Below, one piece after another: positions 10,543 through 19,168 of a stretch of 57,885 nt of DNA. Each line of letters starts with the position of its first letter. Position 1 is the first letter of the stretch. The position numbers and the translations under genes were made by a program. A model generated the notes under the pieces. The model was not told the origin of the DNA. It saw only the letters and a program-made list of their open reading frames with translations, and made no database searches. The stretch comes from Nitrospira sp. (GTDB taxonomy: Bacteria; Nitrospirota; Nitrospiria; Nitrospirales; Nitrospiraceae), in contig JALHMZ010000016.1 of the NCBI GenBank assembly GCA_022843785.1, positions 1-57,885 of the forward strand, given 5' to 3'.

Positions 10543-10773
10543 TTACGCTGACGCTTCCCGGATAGACAGCCTGAGTCGGCTGAGCAGGACTTCGGCACGG
10601 GCCTGGTCTGACACATCCACCATCACACGGCTGACAAAGAACGGCATTCCCGGATACAGGCTGCTCATATGCTCGCCGTGAATGACATAGGCGATACGGT
10701 TGCCGTCGAGCAGGCTTTTGATGATGGCCAACTCCCCCACATCCTGGGTATTGATGAGAGGAATCATCGGCAT
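10543..10773 (-). CDS. DUF2007 family small protein
   Basis: A 76-residue protein with the DUF2007 layout: a contact such as EIAI-like LINTQDVGELAIIKSLLDG, a middle strand AYVIHGEHM, and a C-terminal helix VSDQARAEVLLSRL. DUF2007 proteins are putative PII-like signalling modules without an established ligand. The ATG at 10773 is chosen over GTG 10779; GGGGTG lies just upstream. Confidence 0.7.
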   Translation of the reverse strand: MPMIPLINTQDVGELAIIKSLLDGNRIAYVIHGEHMSSLYPGMPFFVSRVMVDVSDQARAEVLLSRLRLSIREASA

Positions 10774-10864
10774 ACTCACCCCATCCGTAATCGTCTTCTC
10801 GGGCGAGCGAAGAGCCGTTCATCCGATTGCACTTTTCGACCTCTCCCTTTACACTCCGGGTGAG

Positions 10865-11149
10865 TTATGGCGTTTCGGTGATGCGCGCGCGCCGCTCCTG
10901 ACCGGGACCGCCTGAAATGGTGAGTACCCGCTTCCATTCGCGCACCTGGTAGATGGCCCAGGCATTCGGCTGGCCTTTGAAGAAGGCTGTCGGATCTTCG
11001 CCGCTGGCGTTCAGGAAAATCGGCTCCGTAAACCCTTCTTCCAGGACGTAATCAAGAAGGGATTCAGTGGTAAAACCCGCTCCACAGAGCGTCACATCGG
11101 CTAATACGTTGAGGATCTCATCGGGATTTTGGACCGTAATCGGATTCAT
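10865..11149 (-). CDS. Hypothetical protein
   Basis: A 94-residue acidic protein starting MNPITVQNPDEIL, with GGGAG 7 nt before the ATG (a longer upstream extension is rejected for that reason). No recognised domain. It is divergent from the TenA-like gene at 11213 and upstream of the DUF2007 gene on the same strand, so the two small genes may form a transcript. Confidence 0.55.
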   Translation of the reverse strand: MNPITVQNPDEILNVLADVTLCGAGFTTESLLDYVLEEGFTEPIFLNASGEDPTAFFKGQPNAWAIYQVREWKRVLTISGGPGQERRARITETP

Positions 11150-11212
11150 TGACTCGCTCCCATGTTGTGCCAGCGAATTGTAGCGATGCACCGCTCAAGA
11201 AGGCAAGAGACG

Positions 11213-11959
11213 ATGGCTGCTTACATGACCAACTCAAAATTTCTCGACGCTCTCCTCCGTATCATGGATGGAAAGCACCACTGGGCCTGGGATCACTTCG
11301 CCACCGGCACCCTCACGAAAGAACAGTTAAAGATTCACTTCCAGCAGGAATATGCCGTCTATGTGAGAGATTTTCCTGTTTTTCTCGCCCGTATCCATGG
11401 AAGGAATCCTCCTGCTCCCGTCCGTCGCATGCTGGCCGAAAACATCTATGAGGAAGATACCGGAGGCCTCTCTCTGGGAACGTCCCACCCCGCACTCTTT
11501 CTCTCCATGATGGAGGGACTGGGATTCAATCCTGACGACTTCGAGCGGGTTCGCCTATTACCGGCCAGCCGTGCCTACCGCGCCTGGCTCGACCGGATGT
11601 CGAACCATCGCCAGTGGGTAATTGGCGCTGCAACTCTGACAATCTTTGTCGAGGGCAGCGTGAAGGACCGCAAAGAAATTCATCAGCCGTCCGAACCTAA
11701 AAGCGCGGAAGATATCGAAGCGGTCATCCGGAACCATCCGCTCGTTCGTCACCATGGCCTTTCACCCGACCACATGGATCTGATCCGTGCCCATCAGTTG
11801 GTTGAGGCAGGACATCGCCATGATGCCTATGACATGGTGGTGAATCACACTGCGCCGCCATTGAGACGATCAATTCTCACCCACATCAAAAAAAGCCTCG
11901 ACTTTTGGCTCCGCTATCGCGACGCCGTCGCCAAGGCATGTAGAATTAAACGACCGTGA
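11213..11959 (+). CDS. TenA/PqqC-like (heme-oxygenase-fold) metal-binding protein
   Basis: A 248-residue all-helical protein. Early YVRDFPVFLARIHGR, EDTGGLSLGTSHPALF in the middle and HQLVEAGHRHDAYDMV near the end give the spaced Glu/His residues expected of iron-containing redox enzymes of the PqqC/TenA/CADD superfamily. Members act in PQQ, thiamine or p-aminobenzoate synthesis, or other oxidative chemistry; the exact substrate cannot be assigned. Nothing for PQQ synthesis is nearby. The start at 11213 is preferred over further upstream codons because GGCAAGAGACG precedes it. The stop overlaps the next GTG start, implying coupled translation. Confidence 0.72.
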   Translation: MAAYMTNSKFLDALLRIMDGKHHWAWDHFATGTLTKEQLKIHFQQEYAVYVRDFPVFLARIHGRNPPAPVRRMLAENIYEEDTGGLSLGTSHPALFLSMMEGLGFNPDDFERVRLLPASRAYRAWLDRMSNHRQWVIGAATLTIFVEGSVKDRKEIHQPSEPKSAEDIEAVIRNHPLVRHHGLSPDHMDLIRAHQLVEAGHRHDAYDMVVNHTAPPLRRSILTHIKKSLDFWLRYRDAVAKACRIKRP

Positions 11960-12861
11960 TACCTCGGATTGCTCCTGCTCCTGTGTTCGTTGCGACCCTC
12001 TCGTTCATGCTCTTGGCTCTCGGCCATCAGCCGTCAGCAATCAGCTCCGAGATTCCAGATGACATGGTCCTAATTCCTGCCGGAGAATTCCTCATGGGTA
12101 GCCCGGATGACGGCCTCAGTTTCGACGACGAACGGCCGCAGCGCAGAGTCTACGTGAGTTCCATGCTCATCGATCGTCATGAAGTCACCAACGCCCGTTA
12201 CAAGCAGTTCGTGGATGCCACCGGGCACCCGGCCCCGAGTCACCACAAACTGGAATTCAGATTGTGGTTCCACGGTGTCCCGTTCCCTGGAAGTGAACAA
12301 CATCCGGTCGTCAACGTGAGCTGGGAGGATGCCGTCGCTTACTGCCGGTGGCAAGGCAAACGGCTGCCGACCGAAGCAGAATGGGAGAAAGCCGCGCGTG
12401 GCGCCGAAGGCCATCGCTATCCCTGGGGCAATGACTGGGATATCACGCGAGCGAACAGCGCCAGCCACTGGGCCGGCCGCACGATCGAATTCAAGGACAC
12501 AGCGGAATGGAAGGCCTTCTGGGTGACCGGCGACGGCGCACGCATCGCCCATGAGCGCGGGATCAGAGGCGAAGTGCTGACCCTCCCCGTTGGTAGCTTT
12601 CCCGAGGGCGCCAGCCCCTATGGCCTCTACGACATGGCAGGCAATGCCTCTGAATGGGTGCAGGATTGGTACGAACCCTATTCGTATCTCAATGCCCCGC
12701 TGGCCGATCCGCAAGGACCGAATGGACAGTTGCTCAAAGTGGTCCGCGGCGGATCGTGGCTCAAACCGGCACGAAACATCCGGACCTCTGACCGAGACTA
12801 TGGCTTCCCCGCCGACCGCGCCAGCGGCATCGGCTTCCGCTGTGCGAAGGACGCGTTTTAA
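11956..12861 (+). CDS. Secreted SUMF1/FGE-like domain protein
   Basis: A 301-residue protein beginning at a GTG that overlaps the previous stop (GTGA). A signal peptide (about 1-30) precedes a full sulfatase-modifying-factor fold: PAGEFLMGSPDDG, HEVTNARYKQF, PVVNVSWEDAVAYCRW, LPTEAEWEKAARG, YPWGNDWD, GLYDMAGNASEWVQDW and VVRGGSW. The catalytic cysteine segment that follows RGGS in true formylglycine-generating enzymes is replaced by LKPARNIR, so oxidation of sulfatases is unlikely. It may act as a binding or structural domain. Coupling to the TenA-like gene suggests a joint function. Confidence 0.82.
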   Translation: MIPRIAPAPVFVATLSFMLLALGHQPSAISSEIPDDMVLIPAGEFLMGSPDDGLSFDDERPQRRVYVSSMLIDRHEVTNARYKQFVDATGHPAPSHHKLEFRLWFHGVPFPGSEQHPVVNVSWEDAVAYCRWQGKRLPTEAEWEKAARGAEGHRYPWGNDWDITRANSASHWAGRTIEFKDTAEWKAFWVTGDGARIAHERGIRGEVLTLPVGSFPEGASPYGLYDMAGNASEWVQDWYEPYSYLNAPLADPQGPNGQLLKVVRGGSWLKPARNIRTSDRDYGFPADRASGIGFRCAKDAF

Positions 12862-12995
12862 GGGGTTATCCGGCCTGCAGTCAGACTGATACTGTGCCTG
12901 TCTCTACCTGGCGGATCAGCCAGTAGCACCTTCATCATCTTTCCTCCTAATATAGCAGTGTATCTTTTTGGTCACGGTTCATAAGTTACTCATAT

Positions 12996-13631
12996 ATGGA
13001 CACATTCAGAGACTTTAAACGATACGCGGATCAAGTCGCCGAAACCGCCCGCTGGGCGGCGCGGAAGGGCTGGGCGCCGGCAACAAGCACAAACTACAGC
13101 GTTCGCTTGCCGGATGAAGCCGCGCCGGCAATCTGCGCAATTACCATGTCCGGCATCGACAAAGAACAGCTCAATCCTGACTCTGTCCTGGCTGTGGATG
13201 ATCAGGGACATCCGGTGAATGGGGAGCGACTTCGCCCATCCGCAGAGACCCTCCTCCATCTGATGCTCTACCGCAGACGGAATATCGGCGCAGTCCTTCA
13301 CACCCACTCCGTGGCCGGCGCATTGCTGTCCCGATTAGCCGAGATGGAAGGCTACGTGAGCCTCTCCGGCTGGGAACTGCTCAAAGGCCTGGAGGGAATC
13401 GATCGGCATGATTGCGAAGTCCGTTTGCCCATTTTTCAGAACTCACAAAATATGGCGCAATTGGCGGCACACATTGCACCTCGCCTCCCGGACACTGAAA
13501 CCTGCTACGGTTTTCTATTGGCAGGCCATGGCCTCTACGTCTGGGGCAAGACACTCCCGGACGCCACGCGTCACCTTGAAGTGTTCGAATATCTCCTGCA
13601 ATGCGAACGGGCGGTGCGACATTATGACTGA
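12996..13631 (+). CDS. mtnB: Methylthioribulose-1-phosphate dehydratase
   Basis: A 211-residue class II aldolase-fold enzyme. It dehydrates 5-methylthioribulose-1-phosphate in the methionine (MTA) salvage pathway. Zinc ligands are seen in HTHSVAGALLS (about 100-110) and in GHGLYVWG near the C-terminus; the N-terminal WAPATSTNYSVRL substrate loop is typical. First gene of mtnB-mtnD-mtnC, overlapping mtnD by 8 nt. No clear Shine-Dalgarno sequence precedes the ATG. mtnA, mtnN/P and the aminotransferase are not in the window. Confidence 0.93.
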   Translation: MDTFRDFKRYADQVAETARWAARKGWAPATSTNYSVRLPDEAAPAICAITMSGIDKEQLNPDSVLAVDDQGHPVNGERLRPSAETLLHLMLYRRRNIGAVLHTHSVAGALLSRLAEMEGYVSLSGWELLKGLEGIDRHDCEVRLPIFQNSQNMAQLAAHIAPRLPDTETCYGFLLAGHGLYVWGKTLPDATRHLEVFEYLLQCERAVRHYD

Positions 13632-14145
13632 ACTACGAGTACCCGATAACCATATCCACCTGACCGAAGGACCAGCGATCCAACATTTCCTCAAGGGACG
13701 CGGTATCTGGTATGACCATCGGCCTGCTGGGGTCTCGCCAATCGGTCCGGGCGACGAAGACATCTTGCAGGCCCATGCCTGCTGGCTCAAGCCCTTCATG
13801 GACAAGAACGGCTATCGAACCGCCGATGTCATCCGGGTCACGCCCTCGACTCCGAATGTGCCCGCCATCCGGGACAAGTTTCTCCGTGAACATACCCATA
13901 GCGAAGATGAGGTTCGATTCTTCGTCGAGGGCGAGGGTCTCTTCTGGTTTCACAAGGAGATGCCCGAAGAGGAAGTATTTTCGGTCCGATGCACAGCGGG
14001 CGATCTCTTGACTGTGCCGGCCAACATGAAACACTGGTTTGACCTTGGCGATTCTCCCAGGGTCTGTGCTATTCGGATCTTCACAGATCAAGCAGGGTGG
14101 GTTCCCCACTATACTCAGTCCAACATCGAACAACGGTACTGCTGA
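13624..14145 (+). CDS. mtnD: Acireductone dioxygenase
   Basis: A 173-residue cupin that oxidises the acireductone intermediate of MTA salvage to the 2-keto acid of methionine plus formate (Fe form), or off-pathway products (Ni form). Metal ligands are visible in EHTHSEDEVRFFVEG (two His and one Glu) and NMKHWFDLG (third His). The ATG at 13624 overlaps the mtnB stop by 8 nt; a longer in-frame extension is only a shadow of mtnB. One nucleotide separates its stop from the mtnC ATG. Confidence 0.94.
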   Translation: MTELRVPDNHIHLTEGPAIQHFLKGRGIWYDHRPAGVSPIGPGDEDILQAHACWLKPFMDKNGYRTADVIRVTPSTPNVPAIRDKFLREHTHSEDEVRFFVEGEGLFWFHKEMPEEEVFSVRCTAGDLLTVPANMKHWFDLGDSPRVCAIRIFTDQAGWVPHYTQSNIEQRYC

Positions 14146-14146
14146 A

Positions 14147-14902
14147 ATGACTATTCGCTGCATTCTACTCGACATTGAGGGCACCATCATTCCGGTGACC
14201 TTCGTCAGAGATGTGCTCTTCCCTTATGCCAAGACACACATCGCATCATTTTTACACGATCATCGGATAGACCCGCAGGTCCGCCAGTGGGCGGCGGTGT
14301 GTCATGAAACCATCGCGCAAGAATCCGGCGTATTGCTTTCATACGAGAATCTCGCCGGAGTCCTCAGCCAGTGGATAGAAGAGGATCGCAAACACCAGGG
14401 GCTAAAGGCGCTACAAGGCATGATCTGGGAAGAGGGCTACCGAACCGGTGCCTTCGTGCCGGAAGTATACGACGACGTCGCGCCTTCCTTCCGTCGCTGG
14501 CGACAGGAGAGTCTCATGCTTGCGATGTATTCGTCCGGATCTGAGCAGGCACAACGTCTCCTGCTTGCTCATACGACCGACGGAGACCTCAATCCACTGA
14601 TTTCCCACTGTTTCGATACCGGCATAGGGTCAAAAACAAACCCCGCATCCTACAGACGTATTGCCGACCGTCTCGGTCTCCATTCTGAGGAGATCCTCTT
14701 TCTCTCCGATGCCGAGCCGGAACTGGATACAGCGACCACCGCAGACCTTCAAGCTATTCATGTCGTACGACCCGGGACCAATCCGAGCGCCCGGCACCCA
14801 TGCTGCTCGACGCTCCGTGATCTACGCAATACAGACATGCCTGTTGCGGAAGTTAATGTGCTCGCCGCCCCTTTAAAAGCACATCCACCCGCTCGACTCT
14901 GA
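14147..14902 (+). CDS. mtnC: Enolase-phosphatase E1 (acireductone synthase)
   Basis: A 251-residue HAD-superfamily enzyme that enolises and dephosphorylates 2,3-diketo-5-methylthiopentyl-1-phosphate. The nucleophile motif CILLDIEGTIIPV, the MtnC-specific YSSGSEQAQRLL (about 125) and the late acidic motif LFLSDAEPEL are present. The C-terminal 16 codons overlap the 3' end of the convergent 14853 gene by 50 nt, a longer overlap than elsewhere here; the protein tail beyond VRPGTNPSAR may be non-essential. Confidence 0.93.
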   Translation: MTIRCILLDIEGTIIPVTFVRDVLFPYAKTHIASFLHDHRIDPQVRQWAAVCHETIAQESGVLLSYENLAGVLSQWIEEDRKHQGLKALQGMIWEEGYRTGAFVPEVYDDVAPSFRRWRQESLMLAMYSSGSEQAQRLLLAHTTDGDLNPLISHCFDTGIGSKTNPASYRRIADRLGLHSEEILFLSDAEPELDTATTADLQAIHVVRPGTNPSARHPCCSTLRDLRNTDMPVAEVNVLAAPLKAHPPARL

Positions 14903-15524
14903 CCACCGGCATAATCAGACCACGCCCCTCCTCTTCGTGGGAAAAGTCATAGACGATCGACTCAGAAGGAATCAGAGCGCCCGTCATGACCACAAATACT
15001 TCCACTTTCTTATGCGCGGCAAGACGCCGATTGATCGAACCAACAAGAGTACTATCCGGCATAACCCGTAGATTGCCAGGTACCTCCTCAGGCTTAAACC
15101 GAACAATGCCCCAACTCGTTTGATTGAACTCTGGTCCAATCGACACCGGAAACCCCTTGGCCTGCCGGTCAAACTGAGATAATTCCCCGGACCACACAAA
15201 TGCCACCTGCCGGGTCAGAGCCGGACTTCCCTCACGCGCGGCATCCCGCTCCCGATTCAGATTAAACAACCGCTCGTCGTGGCCGGAATCGTGATGACCA
15301 TGGCCGTATACCGCAGGCCAATCGGGAGGAGTCCCGTCCAGCGCCGCAAGAAATGCTTCAATCGCCTTCCGCTCAATCAAGAGATGCGTGCCAGAAGGGA
15401 GAATCGAATCAAGCCGTTCGAGGGAAATTCTTCTCAGCGAAGTATGTTCGGCTGGATCAGCCGACCGTGAGGCGGCCGGCGAGACAAGCAGAACCGGTAC
15501 GAGCAGAAACGGAAGCAGGCGCAT
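14853..15524 (-). CDS. Exported hypothetical protein
   Basis: A 223-residue protein with a clear signal peptide (MRLLPFLLVPVLLVSPAAS, cleavage around 20). The mature part has a His-rich loop GHGHHDSGHDERLFNL and an alpha/beta character with FVWSGELSQFDRQ and EVFVVMTGALIP. No family recognised. It is the last gene of a minus-strand trio after FmdB and the 15532 gene (7-nt gap). Its 3' end overlaps mtnC. Confidence 0.6.
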   Translation of the reverse strand: MRLLPFLLVPVLLVSPAASRSADPAEHTSLRRISLERLDSILPSGTHLLIERKAIEAFLAALDGTPPDWPAVYGHGHHDSGHDERLFNLNRERDAAREGSPALTRQVAFVWSGELSQFDRQAKGFPVSIGPEFNQTSWGIVRFKPEEVPGNLRVMPDSTLVGSINRRLAAHKKVEVFVVMTGALIPSESIVYDFSHEEEGRGLIMPVVRVERVDVLLKGRRAH

Positions 15525-15531
15525 CGTACGC

Positions 15532-15858
15532 CTATTCTGTACTGGCGCGAGCCATCACCCGGTCGTAGGAAGTCTTGAGAGAGACCACCCCCGGGTGGTC
15601 GACCGCCAGCACTCCAATGTCGATGAGCACTGCAAGGCGAGGCGTTGGATCGATTCGTCGAAAACCGGATCGAGTCAGGTCGGCTGAGCCCAACGTCTTT
15701 TCATAAATACCCAGCCAGGATTCTGTCACAACGCGCAAGCCTGCATCCGTGGGTTTCATACGGCCTAACCGGACCTGCTCCAGCAGCTTGATCAGGGGGT
15801 CGGACTGCAAGATTGTCGAGATCGCGCGTTGCAGCGCCTGGTCGCCAGACTCGTCCAT
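15532..15858 (-). CDS. Hypothetical protein
   Basis: A 108-residue mostly helical cytoplasmic protein of unknown function. It starts 6 nt after the FmdB gene and ends 7 nt before the 14853 gene, so it is supported mainly by operon packing. No motif recognised. Confidence 0.55.
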   Translation of the reverse strand: MDESGDQALQRAISTILQSDPLIKLLEQVRLGRMKPTDAGLRVVTESWLGIYEKTLGSADLTRSGFRRIDPTPRLAVLIDIGVLAVDHPGVVSLKTSYDRVMARASTE

Positions 15859-15864
15859 GGGAGA

Positions 15865-16089
15865 CTAGTTCATCGAGCAGGAACCGGGACCACGCGGATC
15901 GCCGCAACTGCCGCACGACCCTCCGCTGCTCGTCACAGGCCATCCACCGGTGCCCCCGACGCCAAAAGCGGAAAACTGCTTGTCCAACTTGTGTGTCTTA
16001 CACTGAGGACAGGCTGCTTCCGCAGAACCCTGAAGCAACAGCTCGAATCGATGATTGCATTCCCGGCAGACATATTCGAAGATGGGCAT
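15865..16089 (-). CDS. FmdB-family zinc-ribbon protein
   Basis: A 74-residue protein starting MPIFEYVCRECNHRFE, the FmdB signature, with CxxC (CREC) and CPQC zinc knuckles and a Gly/Ser/Cys-rich tail (CGSCGDPRGPGSC). FmdB proteins are putative regulators of unknown target. The ATG at 16089 is the conserved start; upstream in-frame sequence is not conserved-looking. First gene of a three-gene minus-strand operon. Confidence 0.85.
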   Translation of the reverse strand: MPIFEYVCRECNHRFELLLQGSAEAACPQCKTHKLDKQFSAFGVGGTGGWPVTSSGGSCGSCGDPRGPGSCSMN

Positions 16090-16156
16090 AGTAAAGCTCC
16101 TTTTCGTGAATCGCATTATACGATTGCATCTGCTGGATCGCAACGAGAGGCCGCAT

Positions 16157-16423
16157 ATGTATCAGGAAGAAAAGACCTTCACACTTCGATTCAGTCTGGA
16201 AACCCGATTCCCGGACGAATACGAAGGCGACGACGATGCTCATGCCTGGGTGCGGGAATGGGAAACGCGCATCAAGCCGGAGATGATCAGGGCGGTATTT
16301 GAATCGCTGCGGCAGACACCTCACTGGACCGCTCACACCCGCAACCGTGGCAAATCACCGGAGGATGAAATCGAAGTGGTCCTGGAACGAGACTTCTCCG
16401 TATCTACGCCTTTTTCAGGGTGA
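16157..16423 (+). CDS. Hypothetical protein upstream of hemW
   Basis: An 88-residue acidic protein starting MYQEEKTFTLRFSLE with ACGAGAGG before the ATG. Alternating charged strands and a Trp-rich helix (HAWVREWETR) suggest a small soluble domain; no family recognised. It ends 3 nt before hemW, so it is probably co-transcribed and coupled. Divergent from the FmdB operon. Confidence 0.6.
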   Translation: MYQEEKTFTLRFSLETRFPDEYEGDDDAHAWVREWETRIKPEMIRAVFESLRQTPHWTAHTRNRGKSPEDEIEVVLERDFSVSTPFSG

Positions 16424-16426
16424 CCG

Positions 16427-17566
16427 ATGCAGTCCCACCGCGACGTTGGCATCTACCTGCACATTCCCTTCTGCCGGCAGCGCTGCCACTTCTGCGCCTT
16501 TTACCTTGAAGTGGCAGGAACAGATCAGGGAACGAATCGGATCGACGCGTTCCACCTCGCGCTTGCACAGGAAATCGAACTCCATCGCCGACACGATTCG
16601 ATCGGAAGCCGCCCGTTGCAAAGTGTCTATTTCGGCGGCGGAACACCGACAGCACTTCCTGCCACCCAATTGGTCTTGCTGCTGCAACTGGTGCGAACCG
16701 CCTGGCCGATACAGGCGTCCGCCGAAATCACGGTCGAAGCCCACCCCTCGACCGTCACTCCAGCAGATTTGAAAGTTCTCGCGGATGCCGGATTCTCCCG
16801 CATCAGCTTCGGCGCAGAATCCATGAATGAACAGGACTTTGCCCCGATTGGCCGGCCCGGACGGGTGCAGGACACGAAAACCGCCGTTGCAGCCGCGCGT
16901 GCTGCCGGATTTGCCAATATCAGCCTCGATCTCATGTACGGGCTTCCAGGCCAATCGCTCGAGTCATGGACACACACTATTCAAGCACTGCTCCTGCTCG
17001 AACCATCACACATCTCGTGTTACGCTTTAACTATTGAGGACGGTACGAAACTCTCAAGGAATATGGCTTCGAACCTTGTGCCTGGGATAGACGAGGCCCT
17101 TCAGGTCGCCATGGAATCGGCGGCAGAAACCCTCCTGAGTGAGGCAGGATTTATTCGATACGAGATCTCCAATTATGCCAAGCCCGGCTTCGCCTGCTGC
17201 CACAACCTGCTCTACTGGACCGACGGTGATTATTTGGGCCTTGGCCCAAGCGCCCAGTCTTATGTGAATGGAGTCCGCTTCGGCAACGTCGCTGATTTGA
17301 CGGCCTATGTGGACATGCTGGCGGAACGCCGTCTGCCGATTACCGAACGCACCGACCTCTCGGACTGTGAACAACAGCAGGATGCGCTCATCTTTGGACT
17401 TCGCCTCCTCCGCGGTGTACCGTTGAACCGGGTCCTCAATTCGGAACAGCACAGAAAAATTCATGCGCTCATTGAACAGGGGCTACTTGAGTCGACCACG
17501 GACCGGATACGGCTGACACCGTTAGGGCGGCGTTATGCCGACACCGTCGCGGGCGAACTGTTCTAG
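16427..17566 (+). CDS. hemW: HemW-like radical SAM protein
   Basis: A 379-residue protein. The [4Fe-4S] site is CRQRCHFCAF, the CxxxCxxC plus C-F arrangement that separates HemW from HemN. FGGGTPTAL, HPSTVT, the radical-SAM segment FSRISFGAES, LDLMYGLPGQS and the C-terminal winged-helix-like domain (about 300-379) fit the heme chaperone HemW, which delivers heme to respiratory proteins. Older databases label it oxygen-independent coproporphyrinogen oxidase. Length is normal. Confidence 0.9.
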   Translation: MQSHRDVGIYLHIPFCRQRCHFCAFYLEVAGTDQGTNRIDAFHLALAQEIELHRRHDSIGSRPLQSVYFGGGTPTALPATQLVLLLQLVRTAWPIQASAEITVEAHPSTVTPADLKVLADAGFSRISFGAESMNEQDFAPIGRPGRVQDTKTAVAAARAAGFANISLDLMYGLPGQSLESWTHTIQALLLLEPSHISCYALTIEDGTKLSRNMASNLVPGIDEALQVAMESAAETLLSEAGFIRYEISNYAKPGFACCHNLLYWTDGDYLGLGPSAQSYVNGVRFGNVADLTAYVDMLAERRLPITERTDLSDCEQQQDALIFGLRLLRGVPLNRVLNSEQHRKIHALIEQGLLESTTDRIRLTPLGRRYADTVAGELF

Positions 17567-17599
17567 CCCGCATTATTCATCACCGCATCCGCTGCGCTG

Positions 17600-17740
17600 G
17601 TATGTCTATGGAGCTAAAACACCGTCGATCCGTTGCTTCGTCGCTCGCGAAGCGTATCTCGTATCTCGCAAACAAAGATGGGACAGAATCGCTTTCCGTC
17701 CCGCGCTTCACGCTTCACGAGATGCGCTTCACGATGGTCA
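17600..17740. repeat. Quasi-repeat tract after hemW
   Basis: Short words recur: AAGCGTATCTCGTATCTCG, CGCGCTTCACGCTTCACG and GATGCGCTTCACGATGG. The GCTTCACG word is shared with tracts at 4570, 45150 and 53405. No coding sequence is convincing here. Confidence 0.55.
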
Positions 17741-17811
17741 ACCCGCACTAGCGAAGATTGACAAGCCATGCGGTCCGGCAGGAAACTATCGAGTATTGCG
17801 GAGGTATCGTC

Positions 17812-18018
17812 ATGCCGGTGAACATGGACCCATCGAAAAAGCGGCGTCGCACAATGACACCGCCGAATCCGGCATCGGATTCTGCCCGCCTGAGCAGCGG
17901 CTCTACACCGCAAGCGTTCGGAGAAGAAACTGAAACTGATCGTGAGAAAGACTTGGCCGAGGCCGAGTCGAAAAACCTGTGGGCAGCGACCGAAGTCATC
18001 GACATGGACACGGTATGA
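17812..18018 (+). CDS. Small hydrophilic hypothetical protein
   Basis: A 68-residue, Pro/Ser/Glu-rich, probably disordered protein starting MPVNMDPSKKRRRTM. GGAG at 17800-17803 lies 8 nt before this ATG and decides the start; a longer frame from 17758 lacks such a site. No homology recognised, so the call rests on the ribosome site and the isolated position between hemW and the antiporter. Confidence 0.42.
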   Translation: MPVNMDPSKKRRRTMTPPNPASDSARLSSGSTPQAFGEETETDREKDLAEAESKNLWAATEVIDMDTV

Positions 18019-18051
18019 GCGCCTGCGCTTCACGGGATACGAAATGCACAG

Positions 18052-19128
18052 TCACGCAGGCAGGAAGTAGAAGGCGATGGCCAGCATTGTATACACACCA
18101 ACCAGCATCACGCCTTCCATCCAGTGCGACTCGCCATCCATCGACACAAACCCAAGAATCAGCACCGACATCGTCACCGCCGCCACCTCAAAGGGAGTGA
18201 AGATTAAATCCAGCGGAGCCCCGAACAGATAGCTGGCAAATACCAGAAGCGGCGCGACCAACAGGGCAATCTGCAGGCTTGATCCAACAGCAATGCCGAA
18301 GGCCAGATCCATTTTGTTTTTCATGGCCATCAGCACCGCTGTAGAATGTTCCGCAGCATTGCCGACCAGAGCCACCAGAATCACACCCACGAATACCTGC
18401 GTCAGCCCCAGCTTGTGAGCCGCTGGCTCGATCGACCCGACCAACATCTCGCTCATCACCCCGATGAGTATCGCCACCGCCGCCAGCACACCCAGCGACA
18501 TCCGGTAACTCCACGGCTCCTCGCCCAGATCATGAGCATCGTGGGTCTCTCCCTCGAAAAGATGGCGGTGCGTCCTGAGAGAAAATGCCAGGCTCAGCAC
18601 ATAGATCAGGAACAGGACAATAGCAATGTCGAGACTCAGCTCGTGCTCAACTTGTGCCCCGCGATCGGATGCCGTGAAGTGAAAGAGAGCCGGGATGACA
18701 AGGCCGACGGCCGCCAGCAACAGAAGGCTCGACCCCATCCCGGCCGCCGTCCGGTTGAACGTTTGCCGCTCGTACTTCATGCCGCCGGCGACCATCGACA
18801 CGCCCAGCACGAGTAAGATGTTGCCCAGAATCGACCCGGTCAAGGAAGCTTTCACCACATCGTGGAGCCCTTCACGCAGCGCCGCCAGTGCAATAATAAG
18901 CTCGGCGGCATTGCCGAGCGAGGCATTCAAGAGACTCCCGATACCGGCCCCGACATGGGTCGTGATATGTTCCGTAGCTCGGCCGAGCAGTCCTGCGAGA
19001 GGAACAATTGCCAGCCCCGATGTGATAAAAATAAGGAGCGGGTCGGCCTTCAGAAGTTCGAGGGCCACCGTCACGGGAACAAACAGCAGAAACAGATCAA
19101 GCCAAGAGGAAAAGATTCGTCGCACCAC
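18052..19128 (-). CDS. Calcium/proton antiporter of the CaCA superfamily (CAX type)
   Basis: A 358-residue inner-membrane protein with about 11 hydrophobic helices. The two inverted alpha-repeats are clear: SLGNAAELIIALAAL near residue 70 and LVGNAAEHSTAVLMAMK near residue 255, whose acidic residues form the cation site. A polar acidic loop (HLFEGETHDAHDLGEE) separates the halves. It exchanges cytoplasmic Ca2+ (or similar divalent cation) for H+. The start is GTG (GTGGTG). Divergent from the 19169 gene. Confidence 0.9.
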   Translation of the reverse strand: MVRRIFSSWLDLFLLFVPVTVALELLKADPLLIFITSGLAIVPLAGLLGRATEHITTHVGAGIGSLLNASLGNAAELIIALAALREGLHDVVKASLTGSILGNILLVLGVSMVAGGMKYERQTFNRTAAGMGSSLLLLAAVGLVIPALFHFTASDRGAQVEHELSLDIAIVLFLIYVLSLAFSLRTHRHLFEGETHDAHDLGEEPWSYRMSLGVLAAVAILIGVMSEMLVGSIEPAAHKLGLTQVFVGVILVALVGNAAEHSTAVLMAMKNKMDLAFGIAVGSSLQIALLVAPLLVFASYLFGAPLDLIFTPFEVAAVTMSVLILGFVSMDGESHWMEGVMLVGVYTMLAIAFYFLPA

Positions 19129-19168
19129 GGAAACCTAACATGAGTACTATTCTTTGTCGATCATTGTC

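Noticed and set aside
9965..10822. 285-codon minus-strand frame
   Set aside because: Covers the 9998 gene on the other strand, the intergenic region and part of the DUF2007 gene; no recognisable motif.
12070..12714. 214-codon minus-strand frame
   Set aside because: Shadow of the FGE-like gene, which has clear family motifs.
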